Assembly (NCBI GenBank): GCA_963777515.1
Contig: CAVZQU010000020.1
Span: 62,001-126,000 of the forward strand
Source: CAVSWT01 sp963777515
GTDB taxonomy: Bacteria; Bacteroidota; Ignavibacteria; Ignavibacteriales; Ignavibacteriaceae
Direction of reading: 5' to 3'
Length of the DNA stretch: 64,000 nucleotides
This document shows, piece by piece, positions 56,634-64,000 of this stretch (positions are counted from its first letter, which is position 1; every line of letters begins with the position of its first letter). The notes beneath the pieces are model-generated. The model saw only the letters and a list, made by a program, of their open reading frames with translations. It made no database searches and was not told where the DNA came from. The translations under genes and the position numbers were made by a program.

Positions 56634-57994
56634 ATGTTTGTTGATACACATGCTCATATCTTTCTACCCAACTTTGAAGGTGAAGTTGATTCAATTATAA
56701 AAAATGCAGTTGACAGCGGAGTAGATTATATAATTGTTCCGGCTACGGATATTGAAACTTCAAAACAAGTTGTCGAATTAACAAAAAAATACGAAATGGT
56801 TTACGGCGCAGTTGGAGTTCATCCGCATGACAGTAAAGAATGGAGCAATGACTGGATAAATCAAATTGAAGGATTAGCAAAAAATGAAAAGATAGTTGCA
56901 ATAGGGGAAATTGGCCTTGATTATTATTATGATTTCTCACCAAAAGAAAAACAAATAGAAGCATTCAGAGCGCAGATAGAGTTAGCATTAAGATTAGATT
57001 TACCGGTTGTTATACACAATCGCGAATCGGACAAAGACATGCTGGACATAATTCATTCATATAATGGAAGCGGTCTAAAAGCGCAATTTCATTGCTTCAA
57101 TGGTTCTTTGGATGATTCACGTGAACTTATAAAAAAGCATCACTTAATTTCATTTACAGGAAATATTACTTTTAAAAAGCTGACGAGCTAAGAGATATCG
57201 TTGCCAATACAAGTCTTGATAGTTTAATGATTGAAACTGATTCACCTTTTATGACCCCTGTTCCATTCAGAGGGAAAAGAAATGAACCGGCATATGTTAA
57301 ATATGTTGCCCAGCAAATTGCAGATATTCATAAAATTTCTATTGAAGATGTTGGCAGAATAACTTCATATAATGCATTCAAATTTTTTGGAGTAGGGAGC
57401 AAGCCTAAAACCAGTTTCACTTATAAATTAAAAAATAATTTATACATCAATGTTACCAACCGCTGTAATGCTGATTGTGTTTTTTGTGATAGAAAAGGTG
57501 AAGCTGTACTGCATGGATATAATTTAAAGATGACAAAAAGTGAAGAGCCTCCCGCAGAAGTTTATATAAAAGAAATTGGTGATCCTAAAGACTACGGCGA
57601 AATTGTTTTTTGCGGTTACGGCGAACCAACAACCAGATGGGATGTTGTAAAACAAGTTGCCAGATTTGTTAAAGATAATGGCGGCACAACCAGGCTTGAT
57701 ACGAACGGTCATGGAAGCTTCATAAATAAACATGACATTACCCCTGAAATGAAAAATTTAATTGATATTGTCTCTATCAGCTTGAATGCAACAAGCGCTC
57801 ATCAATATGCAGAAATGATGAGACTCGAACCGCGCATGTTTAATGAAATGATTAACTTTGCAAAAAACTCAAAACCCTGGGTTGAAAAAGTTGTTATGTC
57901 TGTTGTTTCAATAGAAGGAATTGATATAGACAAAGCACGAGATATAGTTGAAAATAAAGTAGGAGCAGAATTTAGGATTCGGCCGTATTTTTGA
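56634..57994 (+). CDS. TatD-family metal hydrolase fused to a TatD-associated radical SAM domain (single frameshift)
   Basis: The TatD part shows MFVDTHAHIFLPNFEGEVDS, GAVGVHPHDSKEWSND, IGEIGLDYYYDFSPKEKQIE, VVIHNRESDKDM, FHCFNGSLDDSREL and MIETDSPFMTPVPFRGKRNE. The frame breaks near 57176-57182 in AAAAA. Adding one A gives FKKADELRDIVANTSLDS. The protein then runs on without a stop into a radical SAM domain with CNADCVFC (C-x3-C-x2-C) and FCGYGEPTTRWDVVKQVARF. Total length is about 453 residues. TatD proteins are metal-dependent nucleases. A radical SAM protein is known to occur next to TatD, so this fused form supports a shared job. Confidence 0.88.
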
Positions 57995-58026
57995 AATATC
58001 AATGTATTAAGTAATTATTCTGAACT

Positions 58027-58121
58027 GTCATTTCGACCATAGGGAGAAATCTTTGGTGAAATATTAAAAGATTTATCTCTCGAAGACCTGCCTACCGGCA
58101 GGCAGGCTCGTTCGAAATGAC
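58027..58121. repeat. Nested intergenic palindrome (TCATTTCGA...TCGAAATGA)
   Basis: The outer arms GTCATTTCGA (58027-58036) and TCGAAATGAC (58112-58121) pair perfectly. Inside, GAGAAATCTTT and AAAGATTTATCTC are near-complements, and CTGCCTACCGGCAGGCAG is a nested palindrome. The whole forms a long cruciform-capable unit between the TatD gene and PBP4. Confidence 0.8.
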
Positions 58122-58178
58122 AACATAATCTTTATATCTAATAAACTAAACATCTCACATAAATTAAATTCAATACTC

Positions 58179-59594
58179 ATGAAAAAAATATTAATACTTT
58201 TCTTCGTTTTATCAACCATAATATTCTCTCAAGATAAACAAACATTAAAATCAAGACTGGACAGTCTGCTTAATGACAATTACTTTAAATCGACAGATAT
58301 AGCAATTGAGGCTTATGATCTAACTTCAAAAGACTCTTTATATGAGCATCACTCTAATTTACTGATGCATCCTGCATCAAATATGAAGATATTAACTACT
58401 GCTGCAGGATTAGTTTTTCTAGGGCCAAAATATAATTTCACAACATCTTTATATTATACGGGTTATATAGCTGACAGCACTATCTATGGCGATTTATATG
58501 CAGTCGGCGGATTGGATCCTGATTTCACCACAGAAGATTTAGATTCAATGGTAGTGAAGCTGAAAAATCTTGGAGTAAATGAAGTATTTGGAAATATTTA
58601 TGGTGATGTTTCAATGTGTGATTCGCTTTTCTGGGGAAATGGATGGATGTGGGATGATGATCCTTCTACTGATGCTCCTTATATGACTGCCCTAAATATT
58701 AATACAAATGCAATTCAAGTTAAAGTTAATTATAGAAATAATATCCCGGAAGTTACGTTAATTCCCGATACAAAATATGTTAATGTTAAATTCGTTTCAT
58801 TTGCCGGTGATACTAGCAATCATAAACCTGTTTTAATTGACAGAGATTGGATAAATAGAAAGAATACAATTTTAATAAAACGAGATACAACAATTAAACT
58901 TCCTGACAATTATGAAACATCCGAGACAATAAATGTCTGGCGACCGGAATTTTATTTTTTAACATTGTTAAAAGAATCATTATTAAAGCATGGAATAAAA
59001 TTCAACGGCATACAAGAAATTAAAACTTTACCGACGAATTCGACTGAAGCATGCAGCCATCAAAGAGAATACGATACTGTAATTGTGAATTTAAATAAAA
59101 TCAGTTATAACCTTGGTGCTGAAATGACGCTTCGCGCCATGGGTGAAAAATATTTTGGCAAACCTGCTTCGGCAAAGAAAGGATTAAAATTAGTTGATTC
59201 ACTTCTTACTCTTAGCGGCTTAGACCCGAAAGTTTATAGAATAGTTGATGGCTCCGGTGTCTCTCATTACAATTTAGTTACAGCGCATTTGCTGCTTTCA
59301 GTTTTGAAGTACATGTACTACGAACATCCTGACTTATACAATATTTTATATTATTCTTTTCCAATTGGTGGAGCAGATGGAACGCTTGATTCCAGGATGA
59401 GTGATTCTAATGCACAGAATAATGTTCATGCAAAAACCGGATCATTAAGCGGCGTTTCAACTTTGTCAGGTTATTTAAAAGCAAAGAATGGACACGAAAT
59501 TGTGTTTTCAATTATGGAACAGAACTTTGTAGGCAGTGCAAAACCCGCAAGAAATTATCAAGATAAGATTTGTGAGATATTGACCGAGTATTAA
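58179..59594 (+). CDS. dacB: D-alanyl-D-alanine carboxypeptidase/endopeptidase (PBP4 type)
   Basis: A signal peptide (ILILFFVLSTIIFSQ) precedes a class C low-mass penicillin-binding protein. The three active motifs are in order: HPASNMKIL (SxxK; Ser acylates), ISYNLGAEM (SxN) and HAKTGSLSG (KTG). An inserted domain (about 90-280) is typical of PBP4. It removes terminal D-Ala or cuts cross-bridges in peptidoglycan in the periplasm. No cell-wall neighbours are present. It is flanked on both sides by palindromic repeats. Confidence 0.95.
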   Translation: MKKILILFFVLSTIIFSQDKQTLKSRLDSLLNDNYFKSTDIAIEAYDLTSKDSLYEHHSNLLMHPASNMKILTTAAGLVFLGPKYNFTTSLYYTGYIADSTIYGDLYAVGGLDPDFTTEDLDSMVVKLKNLGVNEVFGNIYGDVSMCDSLFWGNGWMWDDDPSTDAPYMTALNINTNAIQVKVNYRNNIPEVTLIPDTKYVNVKFVSFAGDTSNHKPVLIDRDWINRKNTILIKRDTTIKLPDNYETSETINVWRPEFYFLTLLKESLLKHGIKFNGIQEIKTLPTNSTEACSHQREYDTVIVNLNKISYNLGAEMTLRAMGEKYFGKPASAKKGLKLVDSLLTLSGLDPKVYRIVDGSGVSHYNLVTAHLLLSVLKYMYYEHPDLYNILYYSFPIGGADGTLDSRMSDSNAQNNVHAKTGSLSGVSTLSGYLKAKNGHEIVFSIMEQNFVGSAKPARNYQDKICEILTEY

Positions 59595-59622
59595 ATGAAG
59601 TTATGAATTAAGGTCATTCGGA

Positions 59623-59640
59623 ATCCCGATTTGCCGGGAT
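59623..59640. repeat. Short palindrome ATCCCG-n6-CGGGAT
   Basis: The 6-bp arms ATCCCG (59623-59628) and CGGGAT (59635-59640) flank a 6-base loop 30 bases after the PBP4 stop. It is probably a remnant of the CCCG/CGGG repeat family and may also work as a terminator. Confidence 0.6.
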
Positions 59641-59745
59641 GAAGAATCTCAAACTAAAAAGTAGAAATACAATGAGATATTTCGCTCTGCTTAATATGAC
59701 CAAAACATTCATTTGCGTAACTACATTTAATAATTAATTTAAACT

Positions 59746-59764
59746 CCCCGAAATAAATTCGGGG
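59746..59764. repeat. Palindrome CCCCGAA-n5-TTCGGGG
   Basis: The 7-bp perfect arms CCCCGAA (59746-59752) and TTCGGGG (59758-59764) flank the loop ATAAA. It is the same family as 49191-49216 and shares its loop with the hairpin at 53824-53842. Confidence 0.75.
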
Positions 59765-59865
59765 TGATGTTAAAAAATAAACAGATTTTTTTCCCATTTA
59801 GAAATACCCTCAAAATATCTTAACTTTGATCAATCAATATTTTTCAACTAATACAAAACATTCCA

Positions 59866-60868
59866 ATGTACAGAAAATATAGTTTTCTCTTTATCGTATT
59901 CATTACTGCTTTTAAATTTTGTTTTTATATCATGTAATAAAAGTACTGAAGAACAGCCTTCCAAGCCTTTATATGAACTTACATCTCCCGATTCAGTTCC
60001 GGCATTCAGTGCTAAAAATGCTTATAATTATACTGAAGCTCAAACTTTGGTTGGGCCACGGAATCCTGGTTCGGTGGGACATGATAAAATGCTGGTTTAT
60101 TTACAAAGTGAGTTAAGAAAATATGCCGATGAAGTTGAACTTGAAGCATTTAATTATACCGGGTATGACAACGAAGCATTACATCTAACAAATATTATAG
60201 GCAAGTTTAATCCGCAAAACAAAAATAGAATTTTATTATGTGCTCATTGGGACACACGTCCACGTGCAGAACATGCTACAGTTGAAGCTTTAAAAAGTAA
60301 GCCTATTCTCGGTGCTAATGATGGTGCAAGCGGAGTAGGAGTCCTTATAGAGCTTGCTCAAATATTAAAGCAGAAGAAAATAAACTACGGTGTAGATATT
60401 GTTTTACTTGACGGCGAAGATTACGGCAAAGAAGATGATTTAAATTTATTCTGTTTAGGCTCAAAATATTTTGCTGCAAATTATTATAAATCAAATTACC
60501 CCGCATTTGGAATTTTATTAGATATGGTTGGAGATAAAGAAGCATCATTTCCAAAAGAAGCAAACTCGATGCAGTTTGCGCCTGATGTGGTAAATATGAT
60601 CTGGAATATAGCTGTTTTGAAAAGTGCAACTGTTTTCAGCCAGGCAGAAGGCGGAGCAGTTTACGATGATCATATACCACTGAATCAAGCAGGCATACAG
60701 ACTATTGATATAATTGATGCGGATTTAATCGGTGCTGATTCTCCAAACAAAAGAAGAAATTACTGGCACTCTGAAAATGACACAATGAAAAATATAAGTG
60801 AAGAAACATTACAGCAGGTGGGTGATGTAATGACTTATTTGCTTTACTCGTTGAAGTTTAATTATTAA
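59866..60868 (+). CDS. M28-family zinc peptidase / glutaminyl-cyclase-like lipoprotein (single frameshift)
   Basis: The start at 59866 (MYRKYSFLFIVFITAFKFCF) is a lipoprotein signal. The frame stops at 59937. Removing one A from AAA near 59911-59913 gives AFNFVFISCNKSTEEQPSKP, a lipobox, and joins it to 60868. The core has the zinc-binding residues of the family: CAHWDTRPRAEH, LGANDGASGVGVLIELA, IVLLDGEDYGKEDD, LLDMVGDKEASF and DDHIPLNQAGIQTIDIIDAD. This is the M28/glutaminyl-peptide cyclotransferase group. It would cleave amino-terminal residues or cyclise N-terminal Gln in the periplasm; the choice between these is open. Confidence 0.88.
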
Positions 60869-60873
60869 TTATC

Positions 60874-60914
60874 ATGCTGAACCTGCCTGACGGTAGGCAG
60901 GTTTATTTCAGCAT
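60874..60914. repeat. Nested palindrome ATGCTGAA...TTCAGCAT
   Basis: The outer arms ATGCTGAA (60874-60881) and TTCAGCAT (60907-60914) flank the inner CCTGCCT-GACGGT-AGGCAGG hairpin. The outer arms equal those at 53775-53795 and the inner arm resembles the core at 58027-58121, so it joins the two repeat types. Confidence 0.82.
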
Positions 60915-60984
60915 CATTTGAAATATTAATTGGAATTCTGAAAAGTAAATTTTATGATAAAAGTATTGTAAGGTAAGGTCCTTT

Positions 60985-61049
60985 GTCACACTGAGCTTGT
61001 CGAAGTGTGACTCTTTCTATCTTTATCAGTCTTCGACAGGCTCAGACTG
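60985..61049. repeat. Two tandem palindromes of the CTTGTCGAAG family
   Basis: GTCACACT-GAGCTTGTCGA-AGTGTGAC (60985-61011) and CAGTCT-TCGACAGGCTC-AGACTG (61027-61049) are hairpins. Their cores, GAGCTTGTCGA and TCGACAGGCTC, are near-complements of each other. The two units can also fold on each other. They lie before prmA. Confidence 0.82.
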
Positions 61050-61105
61050 ACAAACTCAACTAAACATTAGAATTATACTAAATTATAAATTAACATTTAA
61101 CATTC

Positions 61106-61955
61106 ATGAAACGTTTTAAAGAATTTATAATAACCGCAAAACCTTTCAACGCGGAAATATTATCCGGTATTTTATGGAACCTGGATATCGACGGCATTAC
61201 TGAAGAAGATGAATGCCTTAAGGTCTATGCAGATAAAAAGAAAGATGTTGACGACCTTGAAATTGTATATGCACTGCAGCAGCTTGTTGATAATAAAATG
61301 CTCATCGAATTTAAGGTTGAAGAACATCAAATTGAACAGAAAAACTGGAACAAGGAATGGGAGAAAGGGATAAATGTAATTCGTGTTTCGGATAAGATGG
61401 TAATTAGGCCCACATTTCAAAAAATATAAAGCGCAGCCTGGTGAAATTGTAATTTTAATTGACCCCAAAATGTCATTTGGAACTGGGGAACATCAGACTA
61501 CAAAATTAGTTTTAAATGAATTGGAAAAAGAAATTAAAGGAGATGAAAAGGTTTTAGATGTGGGCAGCGGGACTGCAATATTATCCATTGCTGCAATAAA
61601 GCTTGGAGCAAAACAAGCTGTTGCAATTGATAATGACGAATGGTGCTATGATAACGCCTGGGAAAACGCCGAACAAAATTTGGTTGTAAATAATATTGAA
61701 ATCAAAACCGGCGAAATAAAAGATATAGAAGAAAAAGATTTTGATTTGATAATTGCCAACATTCAAAAAAATGTTTTACTGGAAATTGTAGTTGAGATTG
61801 CTAAAAGAATAAAGCCAAAAGGAAAAATTATTTTATCCGGTTTATTGGAAACAGATGAAAAAGACATAAAAGAAAAATATGAGCAATTAGGTTTTGAATT
61901 GACTAACAAAAACCAGATGGATGAGTGGATAGTGCTGGTGTTTAATAAAAGATAA
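61106..61955 (+). CDS. prmA: Ribosomal protein L11 methyltransferase (single frameshift)
   Basis: The N-terminal substrate domain (KRFKEFIITAKPFNAEILSG, then EEHQIEQKNWNKEWEKGINV) is followed by the methyltransferase domain: LIDPKMSFGTGEHQTTKLVL, VLDVGSGTAILSIAAIKLGA and LIIANIQKNVLLEIVVEIAK. The frame stops at 61429 (PTFQKI). Removing one A from AAAAAA gives FQKYKAQPGEIVILIDPKMS. The corrected protein is about 282 residues, normal for PrmA. It methylates ribosomal protein L11 with SAM. Confidence 0.93.
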
Positions 61956-61981
61956 ATAGTTCTTTGTCTAATTGATAAATC

Positions 61982-62081
61982 GTTAAAACGGTTCTTATAT
62001 TCTTCATTTTAAGTTTACCCCGGGATTAATCCCGGGGTAAATGAGAATAGCTAACTTACCAAGTTAACTGTTTTAACAGTT
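61982..62081. repeat. Compound inverted-repeat element after prmA
   Basis: GTTAAAACGGTT (61982-61993) and AACTGTTTTAAC (62066-62077) are complements with one mismatch. In the middle is a perfect 28-bp palindrome, TTTACCCCGGGAT-TA-ATCCCGGGGTAAA (62014-62041). AACTGTT-TT-AACAGTT (62066-62081) is also a small palindrome. There is no ORF. Its design, terminal inverted repeats around a GC-rich hairpin, is like a smaller version of the element at 50471-50745. Confidence 0.78.
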
Positions 62082-62153
62082 TATAATCTTAAGAATACAA
62101 CTTGAATACCCTCAATTAAAAAGCGCTATCCCTTTAACCAGTCCTGGATTTGA

Positions 62154-62513
62154 TTAACCCATAAAAAGTAAATTTCCCGAATATTTCCATCCCAGATGAA
62201 GCCCGCACCGGCTGCATACTGCAAATGACCATGAATGATTTTTAAACCAGGTAAATTCTAAAGTTGGAATCCCTTCTTCGCGGCAGCCTTCTGCCGTATT
62301 GAAAGTAATTATATCGAAAACATATCCATCAGGATTTCTAAACTGAAATTCAGTTTCGCCGTCATATGGGAACCGTTCTTTGTCTTCTGTAATTTTTTTA
62401 TTGCATGCAAGACAAAGCCAGTCATCCGGTTTAAGTTCTGTTTGAACTTTAATTTTACTTTTCGGTTCGGTTATATCTAATTTATTTTGATTTTGGTTTT
62501 CTTCTATAGACAT
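62154..62513 (-). CDS. Cereblon-like CULT-domain protein
   Basis: The 119-residue protein carries a zinc-binding pair (WLCLACNKKI), FQFRNPDGYVFDIITFNTAE, then EFTWFKNHSWSFAVCSRCGL and HLGW. This matches the CULT fold of bacterial cereblon-type proteins (as in Magnetospirillum), with two CxxC zinc pairs and three Trp residues (TWF, HSW, LGW) that would form the aromatic ligand cage. I chose the ATG at 62513, not 62549. The damaged second copy at 63613-63804 aligns at that ATG, and homology continues upstream as non-coding sequence. Natural ligands of such proteins are uncertain; C-terminal cyclic imide-like groups are candidates. Confidence 0.85.
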   Translation of the reverse strand: MSIEENQNQNKLDITEPKSKIKVQTELKPDDWLCLACNKKITEDKERFPYDGETEFQFRNPDGYVFDIITFNTAEGCREEGIPTLEFTWFKNHSWSFAVCSRCGLHLGWKYSGNLLFMG

Positions 62514-62549
62514 TTTATCTCTTTTAGTAGTGCGACTTAAACTTATCAA

Positions 62550-63023
62550 ATTTACTTAAAATTGAAAGTGCAAAAAGAAAACAGATTATGTTCAAAGCAC
62601 TTCTTGTTGTCAGTCTGAGCGTCTATCGGCAAGCAGGCTTGTCGAAGAGTGATCGATAAGATCAACATTACAATATAACTTTTTAGTAAAATTGCTAGTA
62701 AATTTCCATTTTTTATTAGTATTATTTTGCTTCAATTTTTACGAAGTGAATAAATTTGTTGAAATAATATTTTATATAAATTAAGTTTGTTTTGATAACG
62801 ATCTAATTATCCGATTGACTTCATAAATTAGAAAAATATATAGATTTGATGGAATTATTATTTAATAGGTTTTTAAATTCAAAAAAATTATTATTGACGT
62901 AGGTAAAGTGAATAGCAAAAAAATGATTTTACAAAATATGCAATGGCTACTTGAAATATATTCTTAGGCAAGCACTCTCAATGGATACATAAAATATCTA
63001 TTTAAATAAAACAAAAGGTAAAA
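62550..63023. other. Intergenic region between the CULT and TIR genes
   Basis: These 474 bases have no supportable gene. At 62611-62651 there is a degenerate CAGTCTGAGC...GTCGAAGAGTG unit of the dispersed repeat family. The promoter of the TIR gene must lie near 62900-63010. Confidence 0.55.
62611..62651. repeat. Degenerate CTGAGC/GTCGAAG repeat with an inserted block
   Basis: CAGTCTGAGC (62611-62620) and GTCGAAGAGTG (62641-62651) match the two halves of the reverse complement of the unit at 61027-61049. About 20 bases (GTCTATCGGCAAGCAGGCTT) sit between the halves. It is an expanded or rearranged copy. Confidence 0.5.
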
Positions 63024-63549
63024 ATGGCATATTATTCTGAAAAACAACTAAGAAGCTATAACACTTTTAAATTTAATGAATCCGCTGATCGAATATTAAA
63101 AAAATTACCTACTCTAACAAAGCATACAGTTTTTCTATCACATAGTCACAAAGATTTTGACTTAGCTAATGGACTAAAAAATCATTTAGCTCAACTGGGA
63201 TTAAGTATATATATAAATTTACGTGATACAGATTTAAGCAGATCTATTAATAGATCAACTGCTATAAGAATTAAAGATAAAATTGAAGAACTCAATTACT
63301 TTTTCCTTTTAGCAACAAAGAATTCTGTTAAATCGAAGATGGATAACTTGGGAATTAGGCATCGCAGATGGATATAAAGATTTTGAAAAAATTATAATAG
63401 TTCCTGTTAAAGATGATAAAGATACTTTTGAAGGGAATGAATTTCTTAAGATTTACAAGAGATTGGTAATAGCTGATAACGGTAAAACTGGAGTATTTAA
63501 TCCAAATGAAGCAAAGAAGGGAAAATTAATTAAAACATATTTTGATTAA
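63024..63549 (+). CDS. TIR-domain protein (single frameshift)
   Basis: The start YYSEKQLRSYNTFKFNESAD is followed by the TIR core TVFLSHSHKDFDLANGLKNH and NYFFLLATKNSVKS. The frame stops at 63377 (LGIRHRRWI). Removing one A from AAG near 63335-63339 gives SRWITWELGIADGYKDFEKI and continues to a stop at 63549 (about 174 residues). The SRWxxWELG motif carries the Glu that acts as the catalytic residue in TIR NADases. The layout matches the stand-alone bacterial TIR family whose members start with YF/YYTE-like sequences. A role as a defence or signalling NADase is inferred; no partner sensor gene is adjacent. Confidence 0.82.
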
Positions 63550-63612
63550 AAAAATTATCCTTGCTTAAAATCGATTTAAAGTATTAGGCTATTTTAATAT
63601 TATCAGTTAAAT

Positions 63613-63804
63613 CTATAAATATTTATTAATAATAAAAGACTCAAAATTCGTAAGTTTTGAATACCCATCTTTGTCTTCTATAATTCTTTTTAGACATTCA
63701 AGATAAAGCCAGTCATCCGGTTTAATTTCTGTCTGAACTTTAACTTCTCTTTCCAGTTCTGTTGTGATTACATTATTCTGATTTTGATTTTCATTTCTTG
63801 GCAT
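63613..63804 (-). pseudogene. Truncated second copy of the CULT-domain gene
   Basis: PRNENQNQNNVITTELEREV, then KVQTEIKPDDWLYLECLKRI, then IEDKDGY, aligns with SIEENQNQNKLDITEPKSKI, then KVQTELKPDDWLCLACNKKI, then TEDKERF of the intact copy at 62154. Upstream non-coding bases match too (CATTTTAT...TTTAA/TA-GCAATGCG versus TAGTGCG). After residue 47 the similarity ends, and the frame stops at 63613. One of the first two zinc cysteines (WLCLAC to WLYLEC) and the rest of the domain, including the tryptophan cage, are lost. This is a decayed partial duplicate. Confidence 0.78.
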
Positions 63805-64000
63805 TTTATTCCTTTAAGCAATGCGGGTTAAACATATTAAAATTGCTTAAAAGTATCAGCATAGAAGGCCATTATTTTATGGTGTTTGGCAAACGTATTT
63901 GCTGTATTTTTTTAGAAAGACTGTATCTGAATCTCTTCTGTCAATACTTGTTATGTCAACTAATTAAATCCTACTTTCATTAATGGCTGAAGTTATGCAA

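Noticed and set aside
63798..63983. Plus-strand 61-residue ORF at the window end
   Set aside because: It starts inside the start region of the truncated CULT copy and shows no motif, signal or ribosome-binding site.

Overview
The window is AT-rich bacterial chromosome with tightly spaced genes. It probably comes from the Ignavibacteria/Bacteroidota-Chlorobi group. Two secreted proteins end in type A T9SS sorting domains with the NFPNPFNP motif. Genes often lack strong Shine-Dalgarno sites. Other group-typical content is two korAB (2-oxoglutarate:ferredoxin oxidoreductase) pairs, SHOCT and MauE proteins, and dispersed GC-rich palindromes between genes. The group assignment is inference; no rRNA, tRNA, CRISPR array, integrase or complete insertion sequence was seen.

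Layout. 1-1 kb: the start of an HlyD/EmrA-type efflux adaptor with its TetR regulator. 1.1-12.4 kb: small membrane proteins, an isochorismatase-like hydrolase, a secreted GH53 galactanase, an OB-fold lipoprotein, a GT4 glycosyltransferase divergent from a six-hairpin glycosidase, and a metallophosphoesterase. 12.7-16.6 kb: etfB-etfA-acyl-CoA dehydrogenase-small protein operon. 16.6-21.2 kb: a REC-PAS-histidine kinase-REC sensor and a PhnD-like periplasmic binding protein. 21.4-30.7 kb: a five-gene minus-strand ion-homeostasis operon (antiporter, 1507-residue antiporter-coiled-coil-ATPase fusion, MscS channel, TrkH/KtrB, TrkA/KtrA). 31-35 kb: ABC-2 exporter, a repeat lipoprotein and a small barrel protein. 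35-37.9 kb: a badly broken T9SS-secreted protein gene. 38.4-40.8 kb: topA. 41.1-49.1 kb: two korAB copies separated by YdeI, SRPBCC and AraC genes. 49.4-50.4 kb: two c-type cytochromes. 50.8-62 kb: methyltransferase, outer-membrane protein, purM, lipoprotein plus TonB-dependent receptor, TatD-radical SAM fusion, PBP4, M28 peptidase and prmA, with palindromic repeats between them. 62-64 kb: a cereblon-like CULT-domain protein, a TIR-domain protein and a truncated second copy of the CULT gene.

Working together, the ETF/acyl-CoA dehydrogenase genes feed electrons from acyl-CoA oxidation. The KorAB enzymes interconvert 2-oxoglutarate and succinyl-CoA with ferredoxin. The 21-31 kb operon would control K+, H+/Na+ and turgor, possibly under ATP control through the fusion protein.

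About twenty otherwise intact genes carry a single-base frameshift, often in a short A or T run. This looks more like indel errors in the assembly than mass gene decay. I therefore report those genes at full length with the break noted. The 35.0-37.9 kb gene is the exception, with many breaks in one gene.
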